DNA of 64,000 nt from Aequorivita sp. CIP111184 (GCF_900489465.1 NZ_UEFQ01000029.1:1-64000), one strand, 5' to 3'; shown: positions 52,657 to 62,128, numbered from the stretch's first letter. The notes: generated by a model from the sequence alone, not told the origin. A program made the numbers and translations.

Positions 52657-54207
52657 TTATTTTGGTGTTAAGACTGCAAAAGGAATTATCATTTCCTCTA
52701 AAGAGACACCTCCATGTTGATACGTATTACGATAATAACTTACATAGTGATTGTAATTGTTCGGATAAGCAAAAAAGTAGTCTCCTTTGGCAAAAATAAA
52801 GGAACTGCTCATGTTAATTGTTGGCAGATTGATTGACTTAGGGTCCTTGGCAGCGAGCACTTCTTTGTCCTCATAGGTCAAACTTTTTCCTGTCTTGTAT
52901 CGAAGGTTTAGACTGGTATTTTTATCTCCAATCACCTTTGAAGGGTTTTTCACATTAATTGTTCCGTGATCTGTAGTAATTATTAATTTGAAGCCCAATC
53001 GTGCCGCCTGTTGAATAATTTCCAGCAATGGAGAATTTTTAAACCAACTCTGCGTCAATGAACGATACGATTTATCATTGGATGCCAATTCTTTAATAAC
53101 CTCCATTTCTGTCTTGGAGTGAGATAGCATATCCACAAAATTATAAACCACTACGGTTAAATCTTCATCCTTATGGCTTTTAAAATTTTCTACTAGTTTT
53201 TTCCCCTGCTTCAAACTTGAAATTTTATGATAACTCCAATTAAGATTTAATCCAAGTCGTTTTAATTGTGCTGCAAGAAATTGTTCTTCTTTCATATTTT
53301 TCCCACCATCTTCGGTATCGTTCAACCATAAGTCTGGATGAAGTTTTTCCATATCGCTGGGCATCAATCCAGAAAAAATTGCATTACGGGCGTATTGGGT
53401 TGCAGTGGGCAGGATACTGCAAAAAAGATCTTCTGATGTTTTTTTGTAAATATTTGCAACCGTGGGTTCAAATGCTTTCCATTGGTCAAACCTTAAATTG
53501 TCAACAATTACTAAAAGAGTAGGGGTGCCAGTTTGCAATTGCGGCTGTATTTTTTCTTTAAAAAGAGTGTGGGACATAATAGGAGCCTCACTTGGATCAC
53601 TAAACCATTTTGGATAATTTTTATCGATGAATTTACAAAACTGGCTGTTGGCCTCAGTTTTTTGTGACTCCAAAATTTCGAACATTCCAGAATCTTCAAT
53701 ATCTTCAAGTTCCAGTTCCCAATAAATCAATTTTTGATACAGATCTTTCCACTCCTCAAAGCTGTTTACCATAGAAAGATCCATTGCTATCTTTCTGAAT
53801 TCTTGTTGATAATTTGAAGTAGTCTTTTCTGAAACCAGCCTACTGTGATCCAGATTTTTTTTCAAACTCAAAAGAATTTGATGTGGATTTACAGGCTTTA
53901 TAAGATAATCGGCAATTTTTGAGCCGATGGCCTCTTCCATTATATATTCCTCTTCACTTTTGGTAATCATAACTACGGGAATGGAAGCTTGATGTTCCTT
54001 TATTTCCGCTAGAGTTTCTAGTCCTGTTAAACCAGGCATGTTTTCGTCTAAAAAAACAATATCAAAAGTTTCCTTTTTAATTTCTTCTAAAGCCTCTGTA
54101 CCGCTCTGTGCAGTAGTTACTTTATAATTTTTATTCTCAAGAAATATAATGTGTGGTTTAAGCAAATCAATCTCGTCATCTACCCATAGTACTTTTATCT
54201 CGCTCAT
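52657..54207 (-). CDS. porX: T9SS response regulator PorX (receiver plus PglZ domain)
   Basis: A 516-residue protein. The receiver domain is residues 1-120 with phospho-acceptor D54 (FLDENMPGLTG) and Lys in ITKSEEEY. A helical linker follows, and then an alkaline-phosphatase-like PglZ domain (about 220-516) with LLVIVDNLRFDQ and IITTDHGTINV metal-binding motifs. PorX with the sensor PorY controls T9SS genes, and the PglZ domain has been reported to act on oligonucleotides. There is no NtrC-type AAA+ or DNA-binding domain. The sensor kinase gene is not in the window. It is divergent from the HD-domain gene. Confidence 0.92.
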   Translation of the reverse strand: MSEIKVLWVDDEIDLLKPHIIFLENKNYKVTTAQSGTEALEEIKKETFDIVFLDENMPGLTGLETLAEIKEHQASIPVVMITKSEEEYIMEEAIGSKIADYLIKPVNPHQILLSLKKNLDHSRLVSEKTTSNYQQEFRKIAMDLSMVNSFEEWKDLYQKLIYWELELEDIEDSGMFEILESQKTEANSQFCKFIDKNYPKWFSDPSEAPIMSHTLFKEKIQPQLQTGTPTLLVIVDNLRFDQWKAFEPTVANIYKKTSEDLFCSILPTATQYARNAIFSGLMPSDMEKLHPDLWLNDTEDGGKNMKEEQFLAAQLKRLGLNLNWSYHKISSLKQGKKLVENFKSHKDEDLTVVVYNFVDMLSHSKTEMEVIKELASNDKSYRSLTQSWFKNSPLLEIIQQAARLGFKLIITTDHGTINVKNPSKVIGDKNTSLNLRYKTGKSLTYEDKEVLAAKDPKSINLPTINMSSSFIFAKGDYFFAYPNNYNHYVSYYRNTYQHGGVSLEEMIIPFAVLTPK

Positions 54208-54362
54208 ATATGTATATTTGTCTTCATACTCCGAAGCTTTAGCAAAGGAGTATTGTTAAATTTAATTTATAAATAATTCTGCACTGTAGCGAAGAATTTT
54301 CTTCAAAAATAGGCTTGAATTATTCCGAAAAATTTTTGAAGCTATTAATTTAAAGTTAAAGT

Positions 54363-55607
54363 TTGAAAACCCTTCCCAAGCTTAAAATTATTAACGATCC
54401 CATCTATGGTTTTATTACCATACCCAATAGGTTGGTTTTTGATTTAATGGAGCACAAGTATTTCCAAAGGCTACGCCGCATTTCACAAATGGGCTTTTCA
54501 TATATCGTTTACCCTGGAGCTCACCACACTCGTTTTCATCATGCGTTAGGCGCCATGTTTTTAATGCAGAAAGCTGTGCAAGTGCTTCATTCTAAAGGAG
54601 TAGTGATTTCTGAAAAGGAAGAAAATGCGCTGTACATTGCAATTCTTTTACACGATATTGGGCACGGTCCTTTTTCCCATGCTATGGAAAATAGTATTGT
54701 TGAAAACATAAGCCACGAGCAAATATCCTTGCTTTTTATGGAAGCGTTAAACAGAAAGTTTAACATGGGATTAACGCTAGCTATTCAAATTTTCAAAAAT
54801 GAATATCCACGAAAATTTCTGCATCAATTAGTTTCTGGTCAGCTGGACATGGATCGTTTAGATTACTTAAAACGCGACAGTTTTTACACTGGTGTTCCAG
54901 AAGGAACAGTAAATGCGCAGCGTTTAATAGCAATGCTGAATGTGAAAAATGACGCATTGGTTGTTGAGGAAAAAGGAATTTATTCCGTTGAAAGTTTTAT
55001 AATTGCTCGAAGATTGATGTATTGGCAAGTATACCTTCATAAAACGGGGATTGTGGCAGAACAGCTTTTGGTGAGAGTTCTAAAACGTGCAAAGCAATTG
55101 ACCGCCAAAGGAGTGGATCTTCCGGCTAGTGAAGGATTACGGTTTTTTCTGAAAAACAATATTAGCTTGAAAGATTTTTCTGAAGAAGTGCTGAACACCT
55201 TTTCAAAATTAGACGATTACGATATTATATCAGCAATGAAAATATGGGTAGGAAATGATGATTTTGTTTTGAAAAACCTTTCAAAAATGCTACTTAATAG
55301 AGATTTGCTAAAAGTGAAAGTAAAACCGGAGCCATTTTCTTTACTAAAATTAGATGAAAAAAGAAGTACTTTGATTGAAACTTTTAAAATTTCCGAAGAA
55401 GAGGCGTCCTTTTTTGTTTTTACAGGCAAATTGGAAAACCAAGCTTACAGCATGAAAAAGGATACCATTAATTTATTGAAGAAAAACGGAAAGATTATTG
55501 ACGTTGCAAAAGCTAGCGACCAACTGAATTTGGAGGCGCTTTCAAAGTCTGTGGTCAAATACTATATGTGCTATCCAAAAAACAATAAGGATAGCTATCG
55601 AGGCTAA
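54363..55607 (+). CDS. HD domain-containing phosphohydrolase (dNTPase-like)
   Basis: A 414-residue protein. KLKIINDPIYGFI, HEHKYFQRLRRI-type segment, AHHTRFHHALG (H60) and LLHDIGHGPFSHAME (H97, D98, H101) are HD metal and active-site signatures of the dGTPase/SAMHD1-like group, with MDRLDYLKRDSFYTG following. It probably hydrolyses a nucleotide. The start codon is TTG at 54363, chosen because the conserved KIINDPIYGF sits close to it and the next ATG is inside the domain. It is divergent from porX. Confidence 0.85.
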   Translation: MKTLPKLKIINDPIYGFITIPNRLVFDLMEHKYFQRLRRISQMGFSYIVYPGAHHTRFHHALGAMFLMQKAVQVLHSKGVVISEKEENALYIAILLHDIGHGPFSHAMENSIVENISHEQISLLFMEALNRKFNMGLTLAIQIFKNEYPRKFLHQLVSGQLDMDRLDYLKRDSFYTGVPEGTVNAQRLIAMLNVKNDALVVEEKGIYSVESFIIARRLMYWQVYLHKTGIVAEQLLVRVLKRAKQLTAKGVDLPASEGLRFFLKNNISLKDFSEEVLNTFSKLDDYDIISAMKIWVGNDDFVLKNLSKMLLNRDLLKVKVKPEPFSLLKLDEKRSTLIETFKISEEEASFFVFTGKLENQAYSMKKDTINLLKKNGKIIDVAKASDQLNLEALSKSVVKYYMCYPKNNKDSYRG

Positions 55608-55619
55608 ATCCTTTTTTTC

Positions 55620-55627
55620 TATTTTTG
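55620..55627 (+). promoter_or_regulatory. -10-like element (TATTTTTG) upstream of lpxD
   Basis: A perfect TAnnTTTG, 100 nt before the lpxD ATG and 5 nt before the small ORF at 55633. If it is active, the transcript starts at or near the small ORF ATG (leaderless) with lpxD downstream. Confidence 0.4.
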
Positions 55628-55632
55628 CAAGA

Positions 55633-55731
55633 ATGAAAACTTTCGACCGATATCTAATTCATTTAAAAAACACTGTTTTGTGGGTGACCATAATTTGCAG
55701 TTCGGTTACTAAAACCCAACACGCTCGATGA
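55633..55731 (+). CDS. Possible 32-codon ORF coupled to lpxD
   Basis: The frame starts [13 protein letters not shown], contains a short hydrophobic stretch ([11 protein letters not shown]) and ends TQHAR. Its TGA overlaps the lpxD ATG as ATGA, typical of translational coupling. It could be a leader peptide or a chance frame. Confidence 0.25.
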   Translation: MKTFDRYLIHLKNTVLWVTIICSSVTKTQHAR

Positions 55732-56753
55732 AATTTACAGCAGCCCAAATAGCAGGAATTCTAAACGGTACGGTAGAAGGCGATGAAGGAGTAGAAGTTT
55801 CGAAACTTGCAAAAATTGAAGAAGGTAGCAAAGGCAGTCTAACCTTTCTTGCTAACCCAAAATACACCCATTATATATATTCCACCCAAGCTTCAATTAC
55901 AATAGTAAATAATGATTTTGTGGCATCGAATGATTTGTCCACTACACTTATTCGAGTAGAAAATGCTTATAAGGCCTTTTCACAATTGCTAGAATATTAC
56001 AACCAGGTAAAAATGAATAAAACCGGAATTGAAAATCCAGTTTTCATTTCAGAAAGTGCCAAGTACGGTGAAAACTTGTATTTAGGCGCTTTTTCATATA
56101 TAGGAGAAAATGTAAAAATTGGTGATAATGTAAAAATTTATCCCAATGTATATATAGGTGATAATGTTAGTGTCGGAAATAATACCATTTTATTTACAGG
56201 CGCCAAAATATATTCCGAAACGCTAATAGGTGAATCTTGTGTAATAAACAGTGGGGTTGTTATTGGTGCGGATGGTTTTGGGTTTACTCCTAATGAAAAA
56301 GGAGAATATAATAAAGTTCCGCAAACCGGCAATGTAGTTATTGAAGATAACGTTGATATTGGTCCAGGTACAACTATTGACCGTGCTACTTTGGGGTCAA
56401 CGGTAATTAAAAAGGGTGTAAAATTGGATAATCAAATTCAGATAGCGCACAATGTTACTATTGGAGAAAATACTGTGATTGCTGCTCAAACTGGTATTGC
56501 TGGCTCTACCAAAATTGGAAAAAATTGTATTATTGGTGGTCAAGTAGGTATTGCCGGTCATATTATAATTGGTAACAATGTGAAAATTCAAGCACAGAGT
56601 GGTATAGGAAGAAATGTGAAAGATGATGAAACGTTGCAGGGTTCTCCCGCTTTAAATTATGGCGATTTTAATAAAAGTTATGTATATTTTAAAAACCTTC
56701 CTAAAATAATGGAAAGGTTCAATATAGTTGAAAAAAAGCTCGATAATGAATGA
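55728..56753 (+). CDS. lpxD: UDP-3-O-(3-hydroxyacyl)glucosamine N-acyltransferase LpxD
   Basis: A 341-residue acyltransferase, step 3 of lipid A synthesis. The N-terminal uridine-binding domain is about residues 1-100. The left-handed beta-helix of hexapeptide repeats ([LIV]-G-x4) spans about 105-315 ([33 protein letters not shown] with the catalytic-type His, [15 protein letters not shown]), with a C-terminal helix. The length fits E. coli LpxD (341). It ends inside the lpxC/fabZ start (8-nt overlap). Confidence 0.93.
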   Translation: MKFTAAQIAGILNGTVEGDEGVEVSKLAKIEEGSKGSLTFLANPKYTHYIYSTQASITIVNNDFVASNDLSTTLIRVENAYKAFSQLLEYYNQVKMNKTGIENPVFISESAKYGENLYLGAFSYIGENVKIGDNVKIYPNVYIGDNVSVGNNTILFTGAKIYSETLIGESCVINSGVVIGADGFGFTPNEKGEYNKVPQTGNVVIEDNVDIGPGTTIDRATLGSTVIKKGVKLDNQIQIAHNVTIGENTVIAAQTGIAGSTKIGKNCIIGGQVGIAGHIIIGNNVKIQAQSGIGRNVKDDETLQGSPALNYGDFNKSYVYFKNLPKIMERFNIVEKKLDNE

Positions 56754-58152
56754 AAGTGTTGTAAAACAGCGCACAATTGGTAAGGAGATTTCACTTACTG
56801 GAGTCGGTTTGCATACAGGCAAAGAGGTAACGATAACCTTTAAGCCTGCGCCCGAAAATCACGGATATACTTTTGTGAGAACAGACTTGGAGGGACATCC
56901 TGTAGTTGAAGCAGACGCAAATTATGTAGTTAATACCCAGCGTGGAACCAATTTGGAAAAACGTGGGGTTAAAATTCAAACATCTGAACATGTTCTAGCA
57001 GCACTGGTTGGACTTGAAGTGGATAACTGCATTATGGAGCTTAATGCTTCCGAGCCACCTATTATGGACGGTTCTTCAAAGTTTTTTGTTGAAGCAGTGG
57101 AAATGGCAGGAGTAGTGCAACAGGAAGCGCCAAGAGAAGAATATGTTGTAAAAGAAGTTATTTCCTATTTGGATGAAGAAACTGGAAGCGAAATAATCGT
57201 AATGCCATCTGATGAATACCAAGTAACCACTATGGTAGATTTTGGCACAAAGGTTTTAGGTACACAGAATGCTTCATTAAAACATATATCAGATTTTAAG
57301 GATGAAATTGCCAATGCAAGAACCTTCAGTTTTCTTCACGAAATTGAAATGTTGCTTGAAAATGGTTTAATAAAAGGAGGCGATCTAAACAATGCTATTG
57401 TTTATGTGGACAAAGAACTTTCCCCGAGCACAATGGATAAGCTTCGAACTGCTTTCGGAAAAGATTCAATCTCCGTTAAGCCCAATGGAATCTTAGACAA
57501 TCTAACACTTCATTATCCAAATGAGGCTGCAAGACATAAACTTTTGGATGTTGTGGGCGATTTGGCTTTGGTAGGTACACGCATACGCGGAAAAGTAATT
57601 GCTAACAAACCTGGGCATTTCGTAAACACTCAGTTTGCTAAAAAGCTTTCAAAAATTATAAAGTTGGAAGCCCGAAATAATATTCCAAAATTTGACATCA
57701 GCAAAACACCCGTAAAAGACGTAAACCAAATTATGGCAATGCTTCCGCACAGACCGCCATTTTTATTGGTTGATAAAATTATGGAAATGAGCGATACTCA
57801 CGTTGTAGGTCTCAAAAATGTAACAATGAATGAACCATTCTTTGTCGGTCATTTTCCGGGAGCACCAGTAATGCCCGGTGTTTTGATTGTTGAGGCAATG
57901 GCACAGACAGGAGGAATTTTAGCATTAAGTACCGTTCCAGATCCAGAAAACTATCTTACGTTTTTTATGAAAATAAACAATGTGAAGTTTAAGCAACAAG
58001 TAAATCCTGGTGATACCTTAATTTTTGTATTGAAATTAATCTCTCCTATTCGTCGTGGAATAGTGCATATGCAAGGTAACGCGTATGCAAATGATAAATT
58101 GGTAACCGAGGCTGAGTTGATGGCCCAAATGGTAAAAACAAAGAACTTATAG
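56746..58152 (+). CDS. lpxC/fabZ: LpxC-FabZ fusion: UDP-3-O-acyl-GlcNAc deacetylase / 3-hydroxyacyl-ACP dehydratase
   Basis: A 468-residue bifunctional protein. Residues 1-300 are LpxC ([12 protein letters not shown], the zinc-binding [15 protein letters not shown] and [14 protein letters not shown]), which deacetylates UDP-3-O-acyl-GlcNAc. Residues 320-468 are FabZ, with [11 protein letters not shown] and [20 protein letters not shown] carrying the catalytic His and Glu, the dehydratase of fatty-acid elongation. The fusion is the usual Bacteroidota form and couples the fate of 3-hydroxyacyl-ACP to lipid A or fatty acids. The start is MNESVV at 56746. Confidence 0.94.
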   Translation: MNESVVKQRTIGKEISLTGVGLHTGKEVTITFKPAPENHGYTFVRTDLEGHPVVEADANYVVNTQRGTNLEKRGVKIQTSEHVLAALVGLEVDNCIMELNASEPPIMDGSSKFFVEAVEMAGVVQQEAPREEYVVKEVISYLDEETGSEIIVMPSDEYQVTTMVDFGTKVLGTQNASLKHISDFKDEIANARTFSFLHEIEMLLENGLIKGGDLNNAIVYVDKELSPSTMDKLRTAFGKDSISVKPNGILDNLTLHYPNEAARHKLLDVVGDLALVGTRIRGKVIANKPGHFVNTQFAKKLSKIIKLEARNNIPKFDISKTPVKDVNQIMAMLPHRPPFLLVDKIMEMSDTHVVGLKNVTMNEPFFVGHFPGAPVMPGVLIVEAMAQTGGILALSTVPDPENYLTFFMKINNVKFKQQVNPGDTLIFVLKLISPIRRGIVHMQGNAYANDKLVTEAELMAQMVKTKNL

Positions 58153-58245
58153 ATGAATGTAGCATTTGTGAAAAACTGTTTCGAAAAGAATATGATAATG
58201 CGTAAACACATTTCACCTATAAAAAACAATAAACAAGAGAAATGA
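58153..58245 (+). CDS. Possible 30-codon ORF between lpxC/fabZ and lpxA
   Basis: The frame begins at the ATG directly after the lpxC/fabZ stop (MNVAFVKNCF) and ends KNNKQEK with a TGA that overlaps the lpxA ATG (ATGA). It fills the 89-nt gap almost exactly. It may be a coupling ORF or a chance frame. Confidence 0.25.
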   Translation: MNVAFVKNCFEKNMIMRKHISPIKNNKQEK

Positions 58246-59027
58246 ATCAGCCACTTGCATACGTCCATCCGGGCGCAAAAATAGCTAAAAATGTTGTAAT
58301 TGAACCTTTTACAACCATACATAACAATGTAATAATTGGTGAAGGAACATGGATTGGAAGTAACGTAACCATTATGGAAGGTGCGCGAATTGGAAAAAAT
58401 TGTAATATTTTTCCAGGAGCGGTAATTTCGGCAATTCCGCAAGATTTAAAATTTAAGGATGAAGATACCACTGCTGAAATTGGAGACGGTACAACCATTC
58501 GTGAATACGTAACTATTAACCGCGGAACCACAGATCGTGGGAAAACCGTTGTAGGTAAAAATTGTTGGATTATGGCCTATTGCCACATTGCGCACGACTG
58601 TATTGTGGGTGATAATTGTATTTTCAGCAATAACAGTACGTTGGCTGGACACGTAACGGTAGGCGATTATGTGATTTTGGCAGGAATGACTGCTGTTCAC
58701 CAATTTTGTATGATTGGTAATCACGCCTTCGTTACTGGAGGTTCCTTAGTACGAAAAGATGTGCCGCCTTTTGTAAAAGCCGCTCGCGAGCCACTTAGTT
58801 ATGTTGGTATTAACTCTATTGGTTTACGAAGAAGAGGTTTTACATCACAGAAAATTACCGAAGTACAGAATATTTACAGACTACTCTATCAAAAAAATTA
58901 TAATACCACGCAAGCAACGGAAATCATTGAGGCCGAAATGGAAGCCACTCCAGAGAGAGACGAAATTCTTCAATTTATAAAAAACTCTAAAAGAGGAATT
59001 ATGAAAGGTTATTTCAATTCAAACTAA
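58242..59027 (+). CDS. lpxA: Acyl-ACP--UDP-N-acetylglucosamine O-acyltransferase LpxA
   Basis: A 261-residue left-handed beta-helix enzyme, first step of lipid A synthesis. Residues 1-190 are hexapeptide repeats (ITVEPF-type IEPFTTIHNNVIIGEGTWIGSN, AYCHIAHDCIVGDN with the catalytic His), with the helical C-terminal domain following (SIGLRRRGFTSQKITEVQNIYRLLY). The length is typical (262 in E. coli). It is co-oriented with lpxD and lpxC/fabZ. An efp gene follows at 44 nt. Confidence 0.93.
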   Translation: MNQPLAYVHPGAKIAKNVVIEPFTTIHNNVIIGEGTWIGSNVTIMEGARIGKNCNIFPGAVISAIPQDLKFKDEDTTAEIGDGTTIREYVTINRGTTDRGKTVVGKNCWIMAYCHIAHDCIVGDNCIFSNNSTLAGHVTVGDYVILAGMTAVHQFCMIGNHAFVTGGSLVRKDVPPFVKAAREPLSYVGINSIGLRRRGFTSQKITEVQNIYRLLYQKNYNTTQATEIIEAEMEATPERDEILQFIKNSKRGIMKGYFNSN

Positions 59028-59071
59028 ATAGATATTTCAAAAATATAAAATCATAAATAACAAACCAACTA

Positions 59072-59638
59072 ATGGCAACATCATCAGATATTAGAAAAGG
59101 ACTTTGTATCCGCTATAACAACGACATTTATAAAATTATTGAATTTCTTCACGTAAAACCTGGGAAGGGACCTGCATTTGTTCGTACTAAAATGAAAAGT
59201 GTTACCTCTGGAAAAGTTTTAGATAATACCTTTTCAGCAGGTCATAAAATAGATGATGTTAGAGTTGAAACCCACAAGTTTCAATATCTTTATGCTGAAG
59301 GAGAATTCTATCATTTTATGAACACGGAAGATTATTCGCAAATTCGTTTAATGAGAGAAATTTTAGATACTCCAGAACTGATGAAGGAAGGAGAAATAGT
59401 TACCGTGCTTATAAATACCGAAGACGGAGCACCGCTTTCTGTTGATATGCCTGCGCACGTAGTTTTAGAAGTTACTTCAACTGAACCAGGGGTAAAAGGA
59501 AACACTGCTACAAATGCTACAAAACCAGCAATTGTTGAAACAGGTGCCGAAATTAATGTTCCTCTTTTCATAAATGAAGGTGACAAAATTAGAATTGATA
59601 CAGAAAAAGGTCAGTATCAAGAGCGAATGAAGGAATAA
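59072..59638 (+). CDS. efp: Translation elongation factor P
   Basis: A 188-residue ribosome-binding factor that relieves stalling at polyproline. The KOW-like N domain carries the modified-lysine loop HVKPGKGPAFVRTK. The central OB domain and C-terminal OB domain contain VEVTSTEPGVKGNTATNATKPAIVETG and VPLFINEGDKIRIDTEKGQY. The length is typical. It is in a lipid A-rich gene run between lpxA and the second LpxD-like gene. Confidence 0.93.
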   Translation: MATSSDIRKGLCIRYNNDIYKIIEFLHVKPGKGPAFVRTKMKSVTSGKVLDNTFSAGHKIDDVRVETHKFQYLYAEGEFYHFMNTEDYSQIRLMREILDTPELMKEGEIVTVLINTEDGAPLSVDMPAHVVLEVTSTEPGVKGNTATNATKPAIVETGAEINVPLFINEGDKIRIDTEKGQYQERMKE

Positions 59639-59679
59639 TTTGATATTAGGATTATAATAAACTTAAAAACAATAAACCC

Positions 59680-60618
59680 TTGAAATTTCCAACTCCCCAA
59701 ACTCTTGAAAATATTGCAGTTATAATTGGCTCTGACTATGTTGGAGAAGCAAATTTTCCAGTTTTTGGAATGAATGAAATTCATGTAGTGCAACCCGGTG
59801 ATATTGTTTTTGTGGATCATCCTAAATATTATGATAAAGCTTTGCAATCTCAGGCGACAGTAATTCTTATTAATAAAAAAGTTGATTGTCCCGCGGGAAA
59901 GGCATTGCTTATTTCCGATGATCCGTTTCGCGATTTTAATAAATTAACACATCATTTTAAGCCCTTCCAAAACGCTAATAGCGCCATTTCAGAATCTGCA
60001 GAAATTGGAGAGGGCACTGTAATTCAACCTAATGTTTTTGTCGGAAATAACGTTAAAATAGGCCGCGATTGTCTTATTCATTCTAACGTTTGTATATACG
60101 ACAATACGGTTATAGGTAATAATGTAACAATACACGCAGGAACGGTATTAGGTGGAGATGCTTTTTACTATAAAAATCGTCCCGAAAAATTTGATAAGCT
60201 TTTAAGCGGAGGAAACGTAGTAATTGAAGACAATGTTGACCTTGGTGCACTTTGCACTATTGACAAAGGTGTAACGGCTTCAACAACCATTGGCGAAGGT
60301 TCAAAATTGGACAACCAGGTTCAGGTGGGGCACGATACAATCATCGGCAAACGTTGTTTGATTGCTTCGCAAGTAGGTATTGCAGGCTGTGTGTTGATTG
60401 AGGATTTTGTAACAATTTGGGGTCAAGTAGGTATCACTAGCGGCATTACGATTGGTGAGAAAGCAGTTATTTCCGCACAAAGCGGAGTGAGTAAATCATT
60501 GCCAGGAAACAAGGCGTATTTTGGAACCCCTGCGGATGATTTTAGAACTAAATACAAAGAATTAGCTTCCATAAAGCTTATTCCCGATATAATAAAAAAA
60601 TTGGATGAATTATCATGA
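59680..60618 (+). CDS. Second LpxD-like acyltransferase
   Basis: A 312-residue hexapeptide-repeat protein. The N-terminal LpxD-like domain is about residues 1-105 (EIHVVQPGDIVFVDHPKYY), followed by a beta-helix with FVGNNVKIGRDCLIHSNVCI, LDNQVQVGHDTIIG and IAGCVLIEDFVTIWGQ. It differs from the lpxD at 55.7 kb: shorter, with VGHDT in place of IAHNV around the active-site His. It may be a paralogue with altered acyl or sugar specificity. The TTG start at 59680 fits the conserved MKFP start as I remember it. Its stop overlaps the next start (ATGA). Confidence 0.8.
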   Translation: MKFPTPQTLENIAVIIGSDYVGEANFPVFGMNEIHVVQPGDIVFVDHPKYYDKALQSQATVILINKKVDCPAGKALLISDDPFRDFNKLTHHFKPFQNANSAISESAEIGEGTVIQPNVFVGNNVKIGRDCLIHSNVCIYDNTVIGNNVTIHAGTVLGGDAFYYKNRPEKFDKLLSGGNVVIEDNVDLGALCTIDKGVTASTTIGEGSKLDNQVQVGHDTIIGKRCLIASQVGIAGCVLIEDFVTIWGQVGITSGITIGEKAVISAQSGVSKSLPGNKAYFGTPADDFRTKYKELASIKLIPDIIKKLDELS

Positions 60619-61028
60619 GTAAAAAGGCAAAAGAAATAGTAAAGGATTTTTATAAGTCAGATATATTAAGAGATGAAACAGTCTTGGAGCGTTTCTTTCA
60701 TCCAGATTTGGTACTTATTTGGAACAGCGCAAATGGCATGTCTATTATGCATTATGACGATATTGTAAACTTTTTTGGAGAGGTTAGGCGTTCTTATAAC
60801 GACTTGAGGGTAGAGATAAGTCATTTATTGGCAGACGGTCCCCACGTTACCATTCGCTATAAATATTACATTCGCACTATGGAAAATCCAGATGAAGAAT
60901 TAGGAATAGCACACTTTATCGCCATTTGGGAAATAAAGGACGATAAAATTTACAGAGGTTATCAAGTGAGTCAACCGGTAACTGATAAAGACGATACTCA
61001 CGAAAGCTATCATAGAGTTAAGGTTTAA
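60615..61028 (+). CDS. NTF2-like (SnoaL-type) protein
   Basis: A 137-residue protein of the cystatin/NTF2 cone fold. It has N-terminal helices (AKEIVKDFYKSDILRDETVLERFFHPD), then beta-strands (VRRSYNDLRVEISHLLADGPHVTIRYKYYIRT, LGIAHFIAIWEIKDDKIYRGYQVSQPV). No catalytic residues are evident. It is translationally coupled to the LpxD-like gene (ATGA). The function is unknown. Confidence 0.75.
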   Translation: MSKKAKEIVKDFYKSDILRDETVLERFFHPDLVLIWNSANGMSIMHYDDIVNFFGEVRRSYNDLRVEISHLLADGPHVTIRYKYYIRTMENPDEELGIAHFIAIWEIKDDKIYRGYQVSQPVTDKDDTHESYHRVKV

Positions 61029-61056
61029 TATCTTTTAAATCCGTCAACAAAAGCCG

Positions 61057-61064
61057 TATCTTTG
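61057..61064 (+). promoter_or_regulatory. -10 element (TATCTTTG) of sucD
   Basis: A perfect TAnnTTTG, 75 nt before the sucD ATG. Confidence 0.5.
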
Positions 61065-61139
61065 CCGCAATTATTAAAAATTCCAGAAAAGGTTTTGCTT
61101 CAATAATAAATAAAAATAATCATAAGAAAATAATTAAAA

Positions 61140-62012
61140 ATGAGCGTTTTAGTAAATAAAAATTCAAAGATAATTGTTCAAGGATTTACTGGTAGTGAAG
61201 GTACTTTTCACGCCGAACAAATGATTGAGTACGGTACCAATGTTGTCGGAGGGGTAACCCCAGGAAAAGGTGGTCAAAAACATCTTGATAGACCTGTTTT
61301 CAATACCGTTTCAGAGGCTGTTGAAAAAACGGGTGCTGATACGACTATAATTTTTGTTCCGCCGGCATTTGCCGCAGATGCCATTATGGAGGCAGCAGAC
61401 GCTGGTATAAAAGTGATTATTACAATTACTGAAGGAATTCCCGTAAAGGATATGATTACTGCTTCAGATTATATAAAAGATAGAGATTGTCGTCTTATTG
61501 GCCCTAACTGTCCTGGAGTTATTACACCCGGCGAAGCTAAAGTAGGTATTATGCCAGGTTTTGTTTTCAAAAAAGGAACAGTAGGTATTGTTTCAAAATC
61601 TGGAACGCTTACCTATGAAGCTGCAGATCAGGTTGTGAAGCAGGGTCTGGGAATTACAACAGCCATTGGAATTGGTGGTGATCCAATTATTGGAACCACA
61701 ACAAAAGAAGCTTTGGAAATGTTGATTATGGATCCCGAAAGCGAAGCTGTTGTAATGATAGGTGAAATTGGTGGGCAACTTGAAATTGACGCTGCCAATT
61801 GGTATAAAAATAGCGGTATTAAAAAACCTGTAATCGGTTTTATTGCTGGAGAAACTGCGCCTGCTGGACGTACTATGGGGCACGCGGGAGCAATTGTAGG
61901 TGGAAGTGATGACACTGCGCAGGCTAAGAAAAAAGTAATGCGCGAATGTGGTATTCATGTTGTTGAATCCCCAGCAGAAATAGGAAAAAAGGTAAAGGAA
62001 GTATTAGGCTAA
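61140..62012 (+). CDS. sucD: Succinate--CoA ligase [ADP-forming] subunit alpha
   Basis: A 290-residue TCA-cycle enzyme. FTGSEGTFHAEQMIEYGTNVVGG is the CoA-binding Rossmann part, GPNCPGVITPGEAKVGIMPG the conserved core, and TMGHAGAIVGGSDDTAQAKK carries the phosphorylated His. The length equals that of the usual subunit (about 290). sucC is not adjacent, as is often seen in Flavobacteriaceae. It is monocistronic with a terminator. Confidence 0.95.
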   Translation: MSVLVNKNSKIIVQGFTGSEGTFHAEQMIEYGTNVVGGVTPGKGGQKHLDRPVFNTVSEAVEKTGADTTIIFVPPAFAADAIMEAADAGIKVIITITEGIPVKDMITASDYIKDRDCRLIGPNCPGVITPGEAKVGIMPGFVFKKGTVGIVSKSGTLTYEAADQVVKQGLGITTAIGIGGDPIIGTTTKEALEMLIMDPESEAVVMIGEIGGQLEIDAANWYKNSGIKKPVIGFIAGETAPAGRTMGHAGAIVGGSDDTAQAKKKVMRECGIHVVESPAEIGKKVKEVLG

Positions 62013-62030
62013 CACTATAATATATTTAAT

Positions 62031-62061
62031 AAAAGCTCTGTGAAATTCACAGGGCTTTTTT
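62031..62061 (+). terminator. Terminator after sucD
   Basis: AAAGCTCTGTGA pairs with TCACAGGGCTTT (one G-T) around AAT, followed by T7. Confidence 0.8.
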
Positions 62062-62128
62062 TATGGAGAACCCGCAACCTTTTGTTATATTTGAATCCCC
62101 GCCTTTTGCGGTTTTTTAATTAATAAAT

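Noticed and set aside
52657-54207. PglZ domain suggesting a BREX/Pgl phage-defence gene
   Set aside because: The N-terminal receiver domain, the length and the absence of pglX, brxC or other defence genes identify it as PorX.
54363-55607. HD protein as an anti-phage dNTPase or CBASS effector
   Set aside because: No cyclase, sensor or other defence gene is nearby. It looks like a conserved chromosomal gene beside porX and lpxD.
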